A stretch of DNA of 64,000 bases from CAYQLT01 sp964418425 (GCA_964418425.1 CAYQLT010000001.1:174791-238790), one strand, 5' to 3'. Counted from the first letter of the stretch, positions 42,776 to 50,431 are shown. A program made the numbers and translations. The notes: generated from the letters alone by a model not told the origin.

Positions 42776-43585
42776 ATGGCGCACCGGTTTCGCAGGGGCC
42801 TCGGCTGGCTCGCCGTTGTGGCCGTGTTCTGGTTGGCCTCGGTGGTCATGTACACCGCCGGCGAGCGTACGGTGGCCGTGTTGTCCCGAGCCTTCCGGGT
42901 GAGCCGGCTGGTTCCCATCTATCGGGTGGATCTCCCGGATCGCCGGGTAGCCCTCTCCTTCGACGCCATGTGGGGAACCAGCCGCACCGACCGCCTCCTG
43001 GAGGTGTTGCGTCGCCACGGCGTGCGAACCACCTTCTTCCTGGGCGGCAACTGGGTTGAGGAAAACCCGGAATACGTGCGCAAGATAGCCGCCCAGGGGC
43101 ATGAGGTGGGGAATCACACTTACACCCACCCTCACCTCAACTCCCTCCCCAAAGACCGCATCCGCTGGGAGCTGGAGGAGAACCAGCGGCGGATCGATGC
43201 CCTGGTGGGGCGCCCGACCGTGCTGTTGTTTCGCCCTCCATTTGGGGAATACAGCGACAAGGTCATCGAGGTCGCCTCGGAGCTGGGTTACTACACCATC
43301 CAGTGGTCCGTGGACTCGCTGGACTGGCGGGACTTGAGCGCCAGCGTCATGGTCACCCGGATCCTGGGGGCCATCGGTCCGGGGGACATCATCTTGTTCC
43401 ACAACGACGGCACCCACACTCCGGAGGCCGTCGATCAGCTGGTGCCGGCGCTGAAAGCCCGGGGCTATCGGATCGTTCCGGTATCCGAGCTGATCTACCA
43501 CAGCGATTACGTCATCGAGCCCTACTCCGGCGTTCAGCGCCGCCAGACACGGCCTCCGGCAGGCCGTACCCCCGTCCCCCATTGA
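42776..43585 (+). CDS. pdaB: polysaccharide deacetylase, PdaB-like
   Basis: 269 residues with an N-terminal transmembrane segment (GLGWLAVVAVFWLASVVMYTAG) and a NodB domain. Motif 1 is VALSFDAMWG: the catalytic-base Asp is present but the usual second, metal-binding Asp is Ala, as in spore PdaB/YlxY proteins. HEVGNHTYTHPHLN is motif 2, RPPFGEYS motif 3, and DIILFHND supplies the distal His. PdaB maintains spore cortex. It is followed by a second deacetylase gene. Confidence 0.85.
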   Translation: MAHRFRRGLGWLAVVAVFWLASVVMYTAGERTVAVLSRAFRVSRLVPIYRVDLPDRRVALSFDAMWGTSRTDRLLEVLRRHGVRTTFFLGGNWVEENPEYVRKIAAQGHEVGNHTYTHPHLNSLPKDRIRWELEENQRRIDALVGRPTVLLFRPPFGEYSDKVIEVASELGYYTIQWSVDSLDWRDLSASVMVTRILGAIGPGDIILFHNDGTHTPEAVDQLVPALKARGYRIVPVSELIYHSDYVIEPYSGVQRRQTRPPAGRTPVPH

Positions 43586-43605
43586 GAAGGGGAGGTCGGC
43601 GTAGC

Positions 43606-44490
43606 GTGCGGGGACAGCGGCGCTTCCTGAGCTGGACCGTAAGAGGCCGGCGCCTTGGGGGAGCGCTGTTTTTCGTCGTCATCGCCGCCGCGCTGGTTCG
43701 TACCCCCGCTCGGCATGGCGGATGGCAGCGCCTGGGACTGGAGGTGGAGCCTGCAGAAAGAGACGGGCTCGTGCCGAACGCTCTACCGGGCCAGGTCTTG
43801 GGTGCGCAGCCGGAGCAACCCCAACAGCCCTCGGCGCCTGTTCGCCTCTCGGAGCCCGTCTACCGGGGTCCCCGGGACCGGCCGTGGGTGACCCTCACCT
43901 TCAACGTGGACTGGGGCGAGGAGCATCTGCCAGGGGTGCTGGAGGCGCTGCGGGAACACAGGGTCACCGCCACCTTCTTCTTCACCGGGCGGTGGGTGCG
44001 CAACTTCCCGGAGGCGGCTCGGCAGGTGGCCGAGGAGGGGCACGAGGTGGGTAACCACGGCATGGAGCACGTGGAACCCACGCGCCTCAGCGACGCGGAA
44101 CTGGACCGGTTGATCTTAGAGGCGGAGCGGGTCATCCAGGAGGCCACCGGGCAAAGGCCGGTCCTCTTTGCGCCCCCGTACGGGGAGGTGGACCGGCGGG
44201 TCGCCGCCCGAGCGGGCCGTCTGGGATACCAGACGGTCATGTGGACCATCGATACCTTGGATTGGAAGCGCCCGCAGCCCGAAGCCATCGCGCGGCGGGT
44301 GCTCTCCGAGGCCGCCAATGGCGCCATCGTGCTGATGCACCCCACCGAGCCCACGGCCCGGGCCCTGAGAGGGATCCTGGCGGAACTCAAGGGACGGGGA
44401 TTCGTGCTGGTGCCGGCCGGCCGGATGCTGCAGGCCCTGCAGTTCCCTGAAGAGCCCCGCCCGCAGCAAGAGGTTGCGCCCGGACCTTAG
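43606..44490 (+). CDS. second polysaccharide deacetylase (NodB domain)
   Basis: 294 residues with an N-terminal membrane segment (LGGALFFVVIAAALV), a spacer of about 65 residues and a NodB domain: TLTFNVDWGEEHLP, HEVGNHGMEHVEP, APPYGEVDRRVAARAGRLGYQTVMWTIDTLDW and GAIVLMHPTEPTARAL. Motif 1 is FNVD instead of FDDG, and His in motif 2 are retained, so the metal site is atypical. It is tandem to the PdaB-like gene with a strong AAGGGGAGG between them. Confidence 0.85.
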   Translation: MRGQRRFLSWTVRGRRLGGALFFVVIAAALVRTPARHGGWQRLGLEVEPAERDGLVPNALPGQVLGAQPEQPQQPSAPVRLSEPVYRGPRDRPWVTLTFNVDWGEEHLPGVLEALREHRVTATFFFTGRWVRNFPEAARQVAEEGHEVGNHGMEHVEPTRLSDAELDRLILEAERVIQEATGQRPVLFAPPYGEVDRRVAARAGRLGYQTVMWTIDTLDWKRPQPEAIARRVLSEAANGAIVLMHPTEPTARALRGILAELKGRGFVLVPAGRMLQALQFPEEPRPQQEVAPGP

Positions 44491-44495
44491 AGCAG

Positions 44496-44516
44496 GCCGC
44501 CCGCGGTCGGGGCGGC
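44496..44516 (+). terminator. GC-rich hairpin after the deacetylase pair
   Basis: GCCGCCC (44496-44502) pairs with GGGCGGC (44510-44516) across a 7-base loop, six bases after the stop codon. No U-run follows. The 44491-44735 region otherwise holds an AT-rich AAAAGATATAAAAT (44581-44594) that may be a promoter for the M16 gene, without a clear -35. Confidence 0.35.
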
Positions 44517-44735
44517 AGGGCAGCAGGTGGCCGGGGGCCGGGTCGTCGCAGTAAGCCTTGTCCACCCCGGGACGGGGCCGAAAAGATATAAAATGATGGC
44601 CAGGGTCGTGGCCGCGGTTCCCAGCGGGACGCACTGCTCCCTCCGGTTTCGCCTTCGCGGCGAGCCGCTCGCCTGCGGCGTCGGGCGCTTTCGGTGCGTC
44701 AGTCAGCCGGCGCCCGGAAAGGAAGGCGTTGGTGC

Positions 44736-45995
44736 GTGTCGGTTCGGCGTTCGGTCCTTGCCAACGGGATTCGGGTGGTCACCGAGAGGGTGGAAGATCT
44801 GCGTTCCGCCACCATCGGGTTTTGGTACGAGGTCGGCTCCCGGGACGAGAAGCCCGAGGAGCAGGGCATCTGCCACTTCATCGAGCACATGATGTTCAAG
44901 GGGACGCCGACCCGAAGCGCCCGGCAGATCGCCGAGCAGATCGATGCGGTCGGCGGGCAGCTCAACGCCTTCACCACCAAAGAGCACACCTGCTACTACG
45001 CCCGGGTTCTCGATGTTCACGTGCCACGGGCCGTCGAACTTCTGGCCGACATGCTCCTCAACTCCTCCATGGATCCCGCGGACGTGGAAAAGGAGAAGAG
45101 CGTGGTACTCGAGGAGATCCGCCTGTACGAGGACACCCCGGATGAACTGGTTCACGAACTGGCGGCCGAGGCAGCCCTCGGCCGCCACCCGGCCGCCAGA
45201 AGCGTCCTGGGAACCGAGGAGTCGGTGCGGTCGTTCACGTCCCGGCGCCTCAAAGAGTTTGTGCGCCAGCATTACACGGGTGGCCGTCTGGTGGTGGCCG
45301 CGGCGGGACGGGTGGATCACGACGCGCTGGTGGCGCAGGTGTCCGAGCACTTCGCCGGGCTTGCCCCCGATCCCGCACGCCGGCGACCGCACCCCGCGCG
45401 CAGCGAGATTCGGTGGCTGGTGCGCAGCAAGGAGACCGAGCAGGTTCACCTGTGCGTGAGCACCCCCGGGCTGGCAGCCGGCGATCCGGATCGTTGGGCC
45501 ATGCTCTGCCTGGATTCCATCCTGGGCGGCGGGGTCAGCTCCCGGTTCTTCCAGAAGCTGAGGGAGGAGCGGGGCTGGGTGTATGCCACCTATTCGTACC
45601 ACACCGCCCTGTGGGACGCAGGTTTCTTCGCGGTCTACGCCGGAACGGCCAGCGAGCGGGCCGCATCGGTGCTGGAACTGGTGCAGGAAGAGCTGATCGA
45701 GACCGCTCGGGCCGGGGTGGGGCCCGAGGAGCTGAACCGGGCCAAGGAGCACCTCAAAGGTAGCCTGATGCTGGGGCTGGAGAGCACCAGTCAGCGCATG
45801 AGCCGGCTTGCCCGCGGCGAGCTGACCGGCGAAGGCTATCTCAGCCCCGACGAGGTGCTGGCCCGTATCGATGGGGTGGGCGAGGAGGATGTCCGGCGGC
45901 TGGCCGAGCGCCTCTTCGACCCCGACCGCTTTGCCTATGCGGCCGTTGGCCCGGTCTCGTGGGAGACCCAGCGCCGCGTGGCGGACGCGGTATAG
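44736..45995 (+). CDS. mlpA: M16 family zinc peptidase (MlpA/YmxG-like)
   Basis: About 419 residues, cytoplasmic. The inverted zinc motif HFIEHMMFKG (HxxEH, about residues 52-61) is followed by the distal Glu in EKSVVLEEIRLYEDTPDELVHE. The C-terminal half has GGGVSSRFFQKLREERGWVYATYSY. It corresponds to Bacillus mlpA/ymxG, which precedes ymxH-spoVF-asd-dapG-dapA, and the same genes follow here. The GTG at 44736 has AAGGAAGG nine bases upstream and gives the usual N-terminus. Its stop codon overlaps the first copy of the 55-bp repeat at the assembly gap. Confidence 0.94.
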   Translation: MSVRRSVLANGIRVVTERVEDLRSATIGFWYEVGSRDEKPEEQGICHFIEHMMFKGTPTRSARQIAEQIDAVGGQLNAFTTKEHTCYYARVLDVHVPRAVELLADMLLNSSMDPADVEKEKSVVLEEIRLYEDTPDELVHELAAEAALGRHPAARSVLGTEESVRSFTSRRLKEFVRQHYTGGRLVVAAAGRVDHDALVAQVSEHFAGLAPDPARRRPHPARSEIRWLVRSKETEQVHLCVSTPGLAAGDPDRWAMLCLDSILGGGVSSRFFQKLREERGWVYATYSYHTALWDAGFFAVYAGTASERAASVLELVQEELIETARAGVGPEELNRAKEHLKGSLMLGLESTSQRMSRLARGELTGEGYLSPDEVLARIDGVGEEDVRRLAERLFDPDRFAYAAVGPVSWETQRRVADAV

Positions 45996-46049
45996 CGAGC
46001 GAGAGAGAGTCTTTTCGCTGCCGGTTGTCCCCAGCTTCGCCCGAGACCC
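45995..46049. repeat. 55-bp direct repeat, copy 1, left of assembly gap
   Basis: The 55 bases from 45995 to 46049 are identical to 46150-46204 on the other side of a run of N. The repeat begins with GCGAGCGAGAGAGAGTC and ends CCCGAGACCC. It may be a tandem-repeat unit or an assembly overlap duplicated at a scaffold join. Confidence 0.9.
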
Positions 46050-46149
46050 NNNNNNNNNNNNNNNNNNNNNNNNNNNNNNNNNNNNNNNNNNNNNNNNNNN
46101 NNNNNNNNNNNNNNNNNNNNNNNNNNNNNNNNNNNNNNNNNNNNNNNNN
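46050..46149. other. assembly gap (100 N)
   Basis: Exactly 100 undetermined bases, the conventional placeholder for a gap of unknown size. The same 55-bp sequence flanks both sides. Real gene content (for example a missing gene between mlpA and the next gene) could be hidden here. Confidence 0.98.
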
Positions 46150-46204
46150 GCGAGCGAGAGAGAGTCTTTTCGCTGCCGGTTGTCCCCAGCTTCGCCCGAG
46201 ACCC
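46150..46204. repeat. 55-bp direct repeat, copy 2, right of assembly gap
   Basis: Perfect copy of 45995-46049. See the left copy. It is non-coding here and ends 38 bases before the next start codon. Confidence 0.9.
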
Positions 46205-46208
46205 TATT

Positions 46209-46260
46209 GTTGCCGTATGGAAGATAACGGTATGATATCCATATGGATCCATACCGCAAC
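46209..46260. promoter_or_regulatory. nested palindromes over a start codon (operator-like)
   Basis: An outer inverted repeat, GTTGCCGTATGG (46209-46220) with CCATACCGCAAC (46249-46260), has one mismatch. Inside it, 46229-46255 is an imperfect palindrome (GGTATG ... CATACC arms) centred on CATATG, which contains the ATG at 46243. The block is AT-rich against a very GC-rich background. It could be a repressor operator or a translation-blocking RNA hairpin. Confidence 0.45.
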
Positions 46261-47766
46261 CGTCCATCCCGCCGGGCCGGCGCAGCCTTTTGCCTTTGCC
46301 TGCTGGCCGTCCTGGTGGCGCGGCCACCCGCGTTGGTGGGGGCATCTGGCAGCGCTTTGTCCCGGGAGGCTGCCCTGGCCCTGGACGGTTCGTTGGCCTT
46401 CTGGTGGCACCCCCCCGGGCGATCCATCGCAGCCTTTCCCCAGCCGCTCCCGGCGTTGCGGGTGCGGGCGAGCCAGGAGGGCAGCTGGAGTTTGCAGGCG
46501 CTGCTGGCCGGTCGGGGGGCCGCAGCGGACCTGGGGAGTGGGGACCGAGACTGGCCGGGCGGGCGCCTGGAGCTGAGCGCCCGGTTGGGTGCCGCCACGC
46601 AGGTGGGGTTGAGCGCCAGCCGCGGGGTCAACTACGGGCGCCTGCCGGGGCCCATGACTCTGGCGGACGGCAGAGTCTCAGCCCGGGATGGCTGGGCGCT
46701 TCAGGGGTCCTTGCGCCGCGACGATGTCCAGGTCCATCTCCTGGCGCTGGGCGGGCTACCCGTGTGGCGGCCCCACAACCGGTCCGTCCTCGGGCGGGCG
46801 ATGGTCGTGGGCGTGCAGGTGGAGCTACCCGGCGGCCGACGGCGGTCCCGGACCGGGATGGCAGGCGTCCAGCTGGGCTGGGTTGGCGCGGGACCCCAGT
46901 GGCTCACCTTCAAGACCCTGCCGGACGTTTCTGTGCAGCGGCACATCCAGGCCGTCTCCGCATACCTCACCGCCCCGACCCCCTGGGGCGAGTGGAACGC
47001 GGCCGCATCCCAGGTGGCGTGGTGGGAGAGCGACGGCCCGCTGGCCTCGGCGGGGGCCGACGCGGCGGGCCTGGTGCGGGTTCGGGTGGACGATCCCTTG
47101 CCGATGGAGATCGGCTGGAGCGCTTCGGGGCCCCGGTTCGCCTGGCCTCTCAGCCGTCCCCTTTCCCGCAACCGACAGGTGTGGGAGCTGGTTGTGGGTC
47201 CGCTGGGGGACCGTCTGCGCCTGAAAGCACAGGGCCAGGTCACGCAGGATGCGGCGGGCGTGTGGGTGGCATCCGGCTTGCAGCTGGACCTGGATCTGCG
47301 GCCGCCGGCGGGCGTCGAGCGCGTGGAGATGAGCGCCCGGCGGCACCTGGCGGCCTCCGGCAGGGAGAAGCAGGAGGTGCGCGTGGGTGTTCGAAGCGGC
47401 CGTGAGCTTGCGACGGTCGTCCTGGCCACCGACAGCGGACCGGTCTGGGAGCTTGTGACCGGCCGGTGGCCATCTCCCGAGCTGACCGTGGGGTTGCGGA
47501 TGGCTCCCCGGGAGGGCTCGGGCCGGCTTGTGGTGGGATGGCAGCCGATGCGCCGCGCGGGGACGGGCGGGACACCTCTCTCGGCCCGTCTTGTTTACCG
47601 GTGGCACCCCGCCGGTGCGGTGCCGGAGGTGCGGGCGGAGTGGTCATGGCGGGCGGCACCGGCCGTCGAGGTCGGGGCCCTCATCACCACCGCCACCGAC
47701 GCCTCCGCCGGCCCGGCAGCCGTGCGAGCCGGCGTGCTGGTGCGCTACGGTGCCCTGCGTCCGTAG
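46243..47766 (+). CDS. predicted secreted beta-strand-rich protein of unknown function
   Basis: 507 residues, no family recognised. A basic N-terminus and hydrophobic stretch (about residues 9-30, AAFCLCLLAVLVARPPAL) look like a signal peptide. The remainder shows repeated short segments of alternating hydrophobic and polar residues ending in Gly/Arg/Asp turns (for example LELSARLGAATQVGLSASRG, RLVVGWQPM, ARLVYRWHP, VRAGVLVRYG), a pattern expected of antiparallel beta sheets or a beta-barrel. No catalytic motif is visible. It sits between the M16 peptidase and ymxH, directly after the assembly gap, in a place normally empty in Bacillus. The start codon lies in a palindrome. Confidence 0.7.
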   Translation: MDPYRNRPSRRAGAAFCLCLLAVLVARPPALVGASGSALSREAALALDGSLAFWWHPPGRSIAAFPQPLPALRVRASQEGSWSLQALLAGRGAAADLGSGDRDWPGGRLELSARLGAATQVGLSASRGVNYGRLPGPMTLADGRVSARDGWALQGSLRRDDVQVHLLALGGLPVWRPHNRSVLGRAMVVGVQVELPGGRRRSRTGMAGVQLGWVGAGPQWLTFKTLPDVSVQRHIQAVSAYLTAPTPWGEWNAAASQVAWWESDGPLASAGADAAGLVRVRVDDPLPMEIGWSASGPRFAWPLSRPLSRNRQVWELVVGPLGDRLRLKAQGQVTQDAAGVWVASGLQLDLDLRPPAGVERVEMSARRHLAASGREKQEVRVGVRSGRELATVVLATDSGPVWELVTGRWPSPELTVGLRMAPREGSGRLVVGWQPMRRAGTGGTPLSARLVYRWHPAGAVPEVRAEWSWRAAPAVEVGALITTATDASAGPAAVRAGVLVRYGALRP

Positions 47767-47842
47767 CCGTGGGCGGACCGACCCGGTCGGGCGGAGCGGG
47801 TGGCATGCCAAGGCCCGGGACCGCATAGCCGTGGGTCCCGCC

Positions 47843-48184
47843 ATGCTGTTGAGCGCCCTGGCCGGCAAGGAGATCATCGATGTGGCCCAGGGGGTGCGCC
47901 TGGGGTTGCTGAAAGAGGCGGATCTGCTGGTGGATCCCAGCAACGGGCGCATCGAAGCCCTGATCATCCCCGTGCGCCGGGGCTGGTGGTCTCGCGGGGA
48001 GCTGGTGGTTCCCTGGAACCAGATCCTCAAGGTCGGTCCGGATCTGATCGTGGTCGACCTGTCAGCCGCCTCGCCCACCGCCGGCATAGCTCGCCTGAGC
48101 GCGGACAGACTAAGGCCGGCTCCACAACGCCTCGGGACTGGAAGGGAGTCGGTCGGCGGTGGCAACGGTCATTGGCGTCTTTAA
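47843..48184 (+). CDS. ymxH: YlmC/YmxH family PRC-barrel sporulation protein
   Basis: 113 residues. The PRC-barrel core LLSALAGKEIIDVAQGVRLGLLKEADLLVDPSNGRIEALIIPVRRGWWSRGELVVPWNQILKVGPDLIVVDL is the YlmC/YmxH family, which follows mlpA in Bacillus. The about 30 residues after the barrel are probably non-conserved and overlap the next gene. Function is unknown beyond membership in a sporulation cluster. Confidence 0.88.
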   Translation: MLLSALAGKEIIDVAQGVRLGLLKEADLLVDPSNGRIEALIIPVRRGWWSRGELVVPWNQILKVGPDLIVVDLSAASPTAGIARLSADRLRPAPQRLGTGRESVGGGNGHWRL

Positions 48185-48710
48185 CGGCCGCGGCCCCTGC
48201 GAGCAGGCGGTCCGGGCCATGCGGGATCGGGGCTTTCGAGACAACGAGATCTCCGTGGTGGCCCGCGGTCAGGGGGGCCAGGGTGGCCCGGCGGCTGCGG
48301 CGGGAGGCGACCAGGAGGCGGGTCTGGATGTGAGCGAGGGCGTCACGTGGGGAGGGGCCCTGGGAGGCATCGCCGGCCTTTTGGCCGGGGTGGGCGCGCT
48401 GGCCGTGCCGGGTGTGGGTCCTGTGGTGGCGGCCGGCCCGCTGGCCGCCACCCTGGGCGGGGCGGTCACCGGAGGGGTGGCGGGGGGTCTGCTGGACCTG
48501 GGGATTCCCGAAAACCGCGGCCGCTTTTACGAGGAGGAGCTCAAAAAGGGCCGTATCCTGGCCGTGGTGCAGGCCGACACCGACCGCATCGACGAGGCGG
48601 CGCAGATCCTTCGCGAACACGGGGCGACCAACGTGGAATCCCACGTGGGCTCCGGCAGGGCGGCCCGGCTGGGTCAGGCCGGCAAGGCGAGGGGCGCTGG
48701 CCGGTCGTAG
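48159..48710 (+). CDS. glycine-zipper, general-stress-like protein (YflT/GsiB-like fold)
   Basis: 183 residues. The N-terminal alpha/beta segment (ATVIGVFNGRGPCEQAVRAMRDRGFRDNEISVVAR) and a matching C-terminal one (GRILAVVQADTDRIDEAAQILREHGATNVESH) flank a central glycine-zipper region (GGALGGIAGLLAGVGALAVPGVGPVVAAGPLAATLGGAVTGGVAGGLLDLGIP) that can form one or two membrane hairpins. The pattern matches the heat-induced YflT-like/DUF1269-type stress proteins. It overlaps ymxH by 26 bases. Confidence 0.75.
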   Translation: MATVIGVFNGRGPCEQAVRAMRDRGFRDNEISVVARGQGGQGGPAAAAGGDQEAGLDVSEGVTWGGALGGIAGLLAGVGALAVPGVGPVVAAGPLAATLGGAVTGGVAGGLLDLGIPENRGRFYEEELKKGRILAVVQADTDRIDEAAQILREHGATNVESHVGSGRAARLGQAGKARGAGRS

Positions 48711-48728
48711 CCGGCAGGCAGGGCCTGC

Positions 48729-48757
48729 TTGACGCCCCTGCAAGGGTCTCCCAGAAT
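48729..48757 (+). promoter_or_regulatory. candidate sigma-A promoter ahead of dapB
   Basis: TTGACG (48729-48734) and CAGAAT (48752-48757) are 17 bases apart. It would give dapB a leader of about 90 bases. Both boxes have one or two mismatches to consensus. Confidence 0.45.
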
Positions 48758-48850
48758 GGAGGCGTCCGGCCCGTGGTGGGGGACCGGCCGGGCAAGCGAT
48801 AGCCGCCTGGCGCGCCTGTTCGGGCAGCCGGCGGCCGGGGGAGGCCGGGC

Positions 48851-49669
48851 GTGGGCGCCATCCGGGTTGCGGTGGCCGGGGCTTCGGGAAAGGTCGGCCG
48901 GGAGGTGGTCGCCGCCGTCCTGGAACACGCCGATCTCCAGCTGGTGGGCGGTCTGGGACGGCATTCGGCGGGGCGGGACCTGGGCGAGGTGGCCGGCGTG
49001 CGGCCGCTGGGAGTGCCGGTGGACCGGGACGTCCGCCGGCTGCTGGCCCGCACGCCCGTGGACGTGCTGGTGGACTTCACCGAAGCCCAGGCGGCGGTGG
49101 AGCACGCGTTCGCCGCGGTGGACGGCGGGGTGCACCTGGTCATCGGCACCACCGGCATCAGCCGGGCGGAGGTGGAGGATCTGGACCGCCGCTGCCGGCG
49201 CCGGGGGACGGGGGCGGTGGTCTCCCCCAACTTCGCGGTGGGCGCGCTCCTCATGATGCGGATCGCCGCTCTGGTAGCCGCCCACATGCCCCGTTGCGAG
49301 ATCATCGAGATGCACCACGACACCAAGCTGGACGCCCCGTCAGGCACCTCCCTGCGCACTGCCGCCCTCATCGCCCGGGCGCGAGGGCAACCCGAAGAGG
49401 AAGCTCGCCAGATCCCCATCCACAGCGTTCGGCTCCCGGGGCTTGTGGCCCATCAGGAGGTCATCTTCGGTCTGGAGGGCCAGACCCTCACCATCCGCCA
49501 CGACTCCACCAGCCGGCGCAGCTTCATCCCCGGGATCCTGCTGGCGGTGCGCCGGGTCAGTCAGCTGCGAGGTGTACACTCCCTGGAAGAACTGCTCTTC
49601 GACGAACCTTCCCCTCCGGGGCTTCGAGGAGGGCTTTCGGCCGGACGGCCGCTCACCGACCATCCCTAG
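48851..49669 (+). CDS. dapB: 4-hydroxy-tetrahydrodipicolinate reductase
   Basis: 272 residues. The Rossmann motif RVAVAGASGKVGREVV, GTTGISRAEVEDLDRRC, SPNFAVGALLMMRIAALVA and the substrate/catalytic motif EMHHDTKLDAPSGTSLRTA (EXHHXXKXDAPSGTA) are clear. It reduces the DapA product towards lysine and diaminopimelate. It stands where Bacillus has spoVFA (dipicolinate synthase subunit A), so the enzyme that makes the dipicolinate precursor pool and the one that consumes it lie together. Confidence 0.95.
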   Translation: MGAIRVAVAGASGKVGREVVAAVLEHADLQLVGGLGRHSAGRDLGEVAGVRPLGVPVDRDVRRLLARTPVDVLVDFTEAQAAVEHAFAAVDGGVHLVIGTTGISRAEVEDLDRRCRRRGTGAVVSPNFAVGALLMMRIAALVAAHMPRCEIIEMHHDTKLDAPSGTSLRTAALIARARGQPEEEARQIPIHSVRLPGLVAHQEVIFGLEGQTLTIRHDSTSRRSFIPGILLAVRRVSQLRGVHSLEELLFDEPSPPGLRGGLSAGRPLTDHP

Positions 49670-49682
49670 TGCCCATATACTG
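49655..49682 (+). promoter_or_regulatory. candidate sigma-K promoter of spoVFB
   Basis: AC at 49655-49656, 17 bases, then CATATACTG at 49674-49682. This matches the AC-N16/17-CATAnnnTA pattern of mother-cell sigma-K promoters except for the last A. It overlaps the dapB stop and precedes spoVFB by about 95 bases. SpoVF genes are sigma-K-controlled in Bacillus. Confidence 0.45.
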
Positions 49683-49777
49683 CTCGGGCCAGGACGACCC
49701 GCGGTCCGGGAGGGCGACAGGCCGCCCGGGGGCCGGCGGGCCGTTGGCCGGGATACCCGGCAGTGCGGAGGGGAGCG

Positions 49778-50431
49778 GTGACGTTGTCGCACGTCCGATT
49801 GCCGGCGCCCCCCTTGGTGGACGACTCCGAGCGGGAGGCGCTTGAGGGGAAGAAGATCGGCTGGGCTCTGGCCGCCTCCCATTGCTCCTTCGAAGAGATC
49901 CTGCCCTCCATGCAGGCCCTGCTCGCGGCCGGGGCGGAGGTCTACCCGATCCCATCGGAACATGCTGCCGATACCCGGTTCGGGACGGTCCAGGAGTGGG
50001 AGAAGCGCCTGAGTGAAACCTGCGGGCGGGCCGTGCTGCGCAGCATGGTGGAGACCGAGCCCCTGGGACCCTCGAAGCTCCTGGACGCGCTGGTGATTGC
50101 GCCATGCACCGGCAATACTCTGGCCAAGCTGGCGCTGGCCATCACCGATAGCGCGGTGCTCATGGCCGCGAAAGCCACGTTTCGAAACGGCAGGCCCGTG
50201 GTGCTGGCCATCTCCACCAACGACGCCCTCGGGGCCAACGCCAAGAACCTGGGGCTGGTACTCAACATGAAGCACGTCTACATGGTACCCTTCGGGCAGG
50301 ACAACCCGCAGGCCAAGCCCACCTCCATGGTGGCCGACTTCGAGCAGATCGTCTCCACGGTGGCCTGGGCGCTGCGGGGCGTCCAGATCCAGCCCATGAT
50401 CATCGAGCGCAGCCGCCGCCCGGTCCGCTGA
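49778..50431 (+). CDS. spoVFB: dipicolinate synthase subunit B (SpoVFB/DpaB)
   Basis: About 217 residues, flavoprotein-like fold. GKKIGWALAASHCSFEEILPSMQALLAAGAEVYPIPSEHAA, the VIAPCTGNTLAKLALAITDSAVLMAAKATFRNGRPVVLAISTNDALGANAKNLG block and YMVPFGQDNPQAKPTSMVADF are diagnostic. With subunit A it oxidises 4-hydroxy-tetrahydrodipicolinate to dipicolinic acid in the mother cell. No subunit A gene is adjacent. The GTG at 49778 follows GGAGGGGAG; a GTG at 49763 is in frame upstream. Confidence 0.93.
   Translation: MTLSHVRLPAPPLVDDSEREALEGKKIGWALAASHCSFEEILPSMQALLAAGAEVYPIPSEHAADTRFGTVQEWEKRLSETCGRAVLRSMVETEPLGPSKLLDALVIAPCTGNTLAKLALAITDSAVLMAAKATFRNGRPVVLAISTNDALGANAKNLGLVLNMKHVYMVPFGQDNPQAKPTSMVADFEQIVSTVAWALRGVQIQPMIIERSRRPVR

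Noticed and set aside
45995..46204. Insertion sequence or phage attachment duplication at the 55-bp repeat
   Set aside because: No transposase or integrase is visible and the intervening bases are undetermined, so an assembly cause is simpler.
48851..49669. Dipicolinate synthase subunit A (spoVFA), suggested by position before spoVFB
   Set aside because: The EMHHDTKLDAPSGT motif and GTTGISR segment identify dapB.
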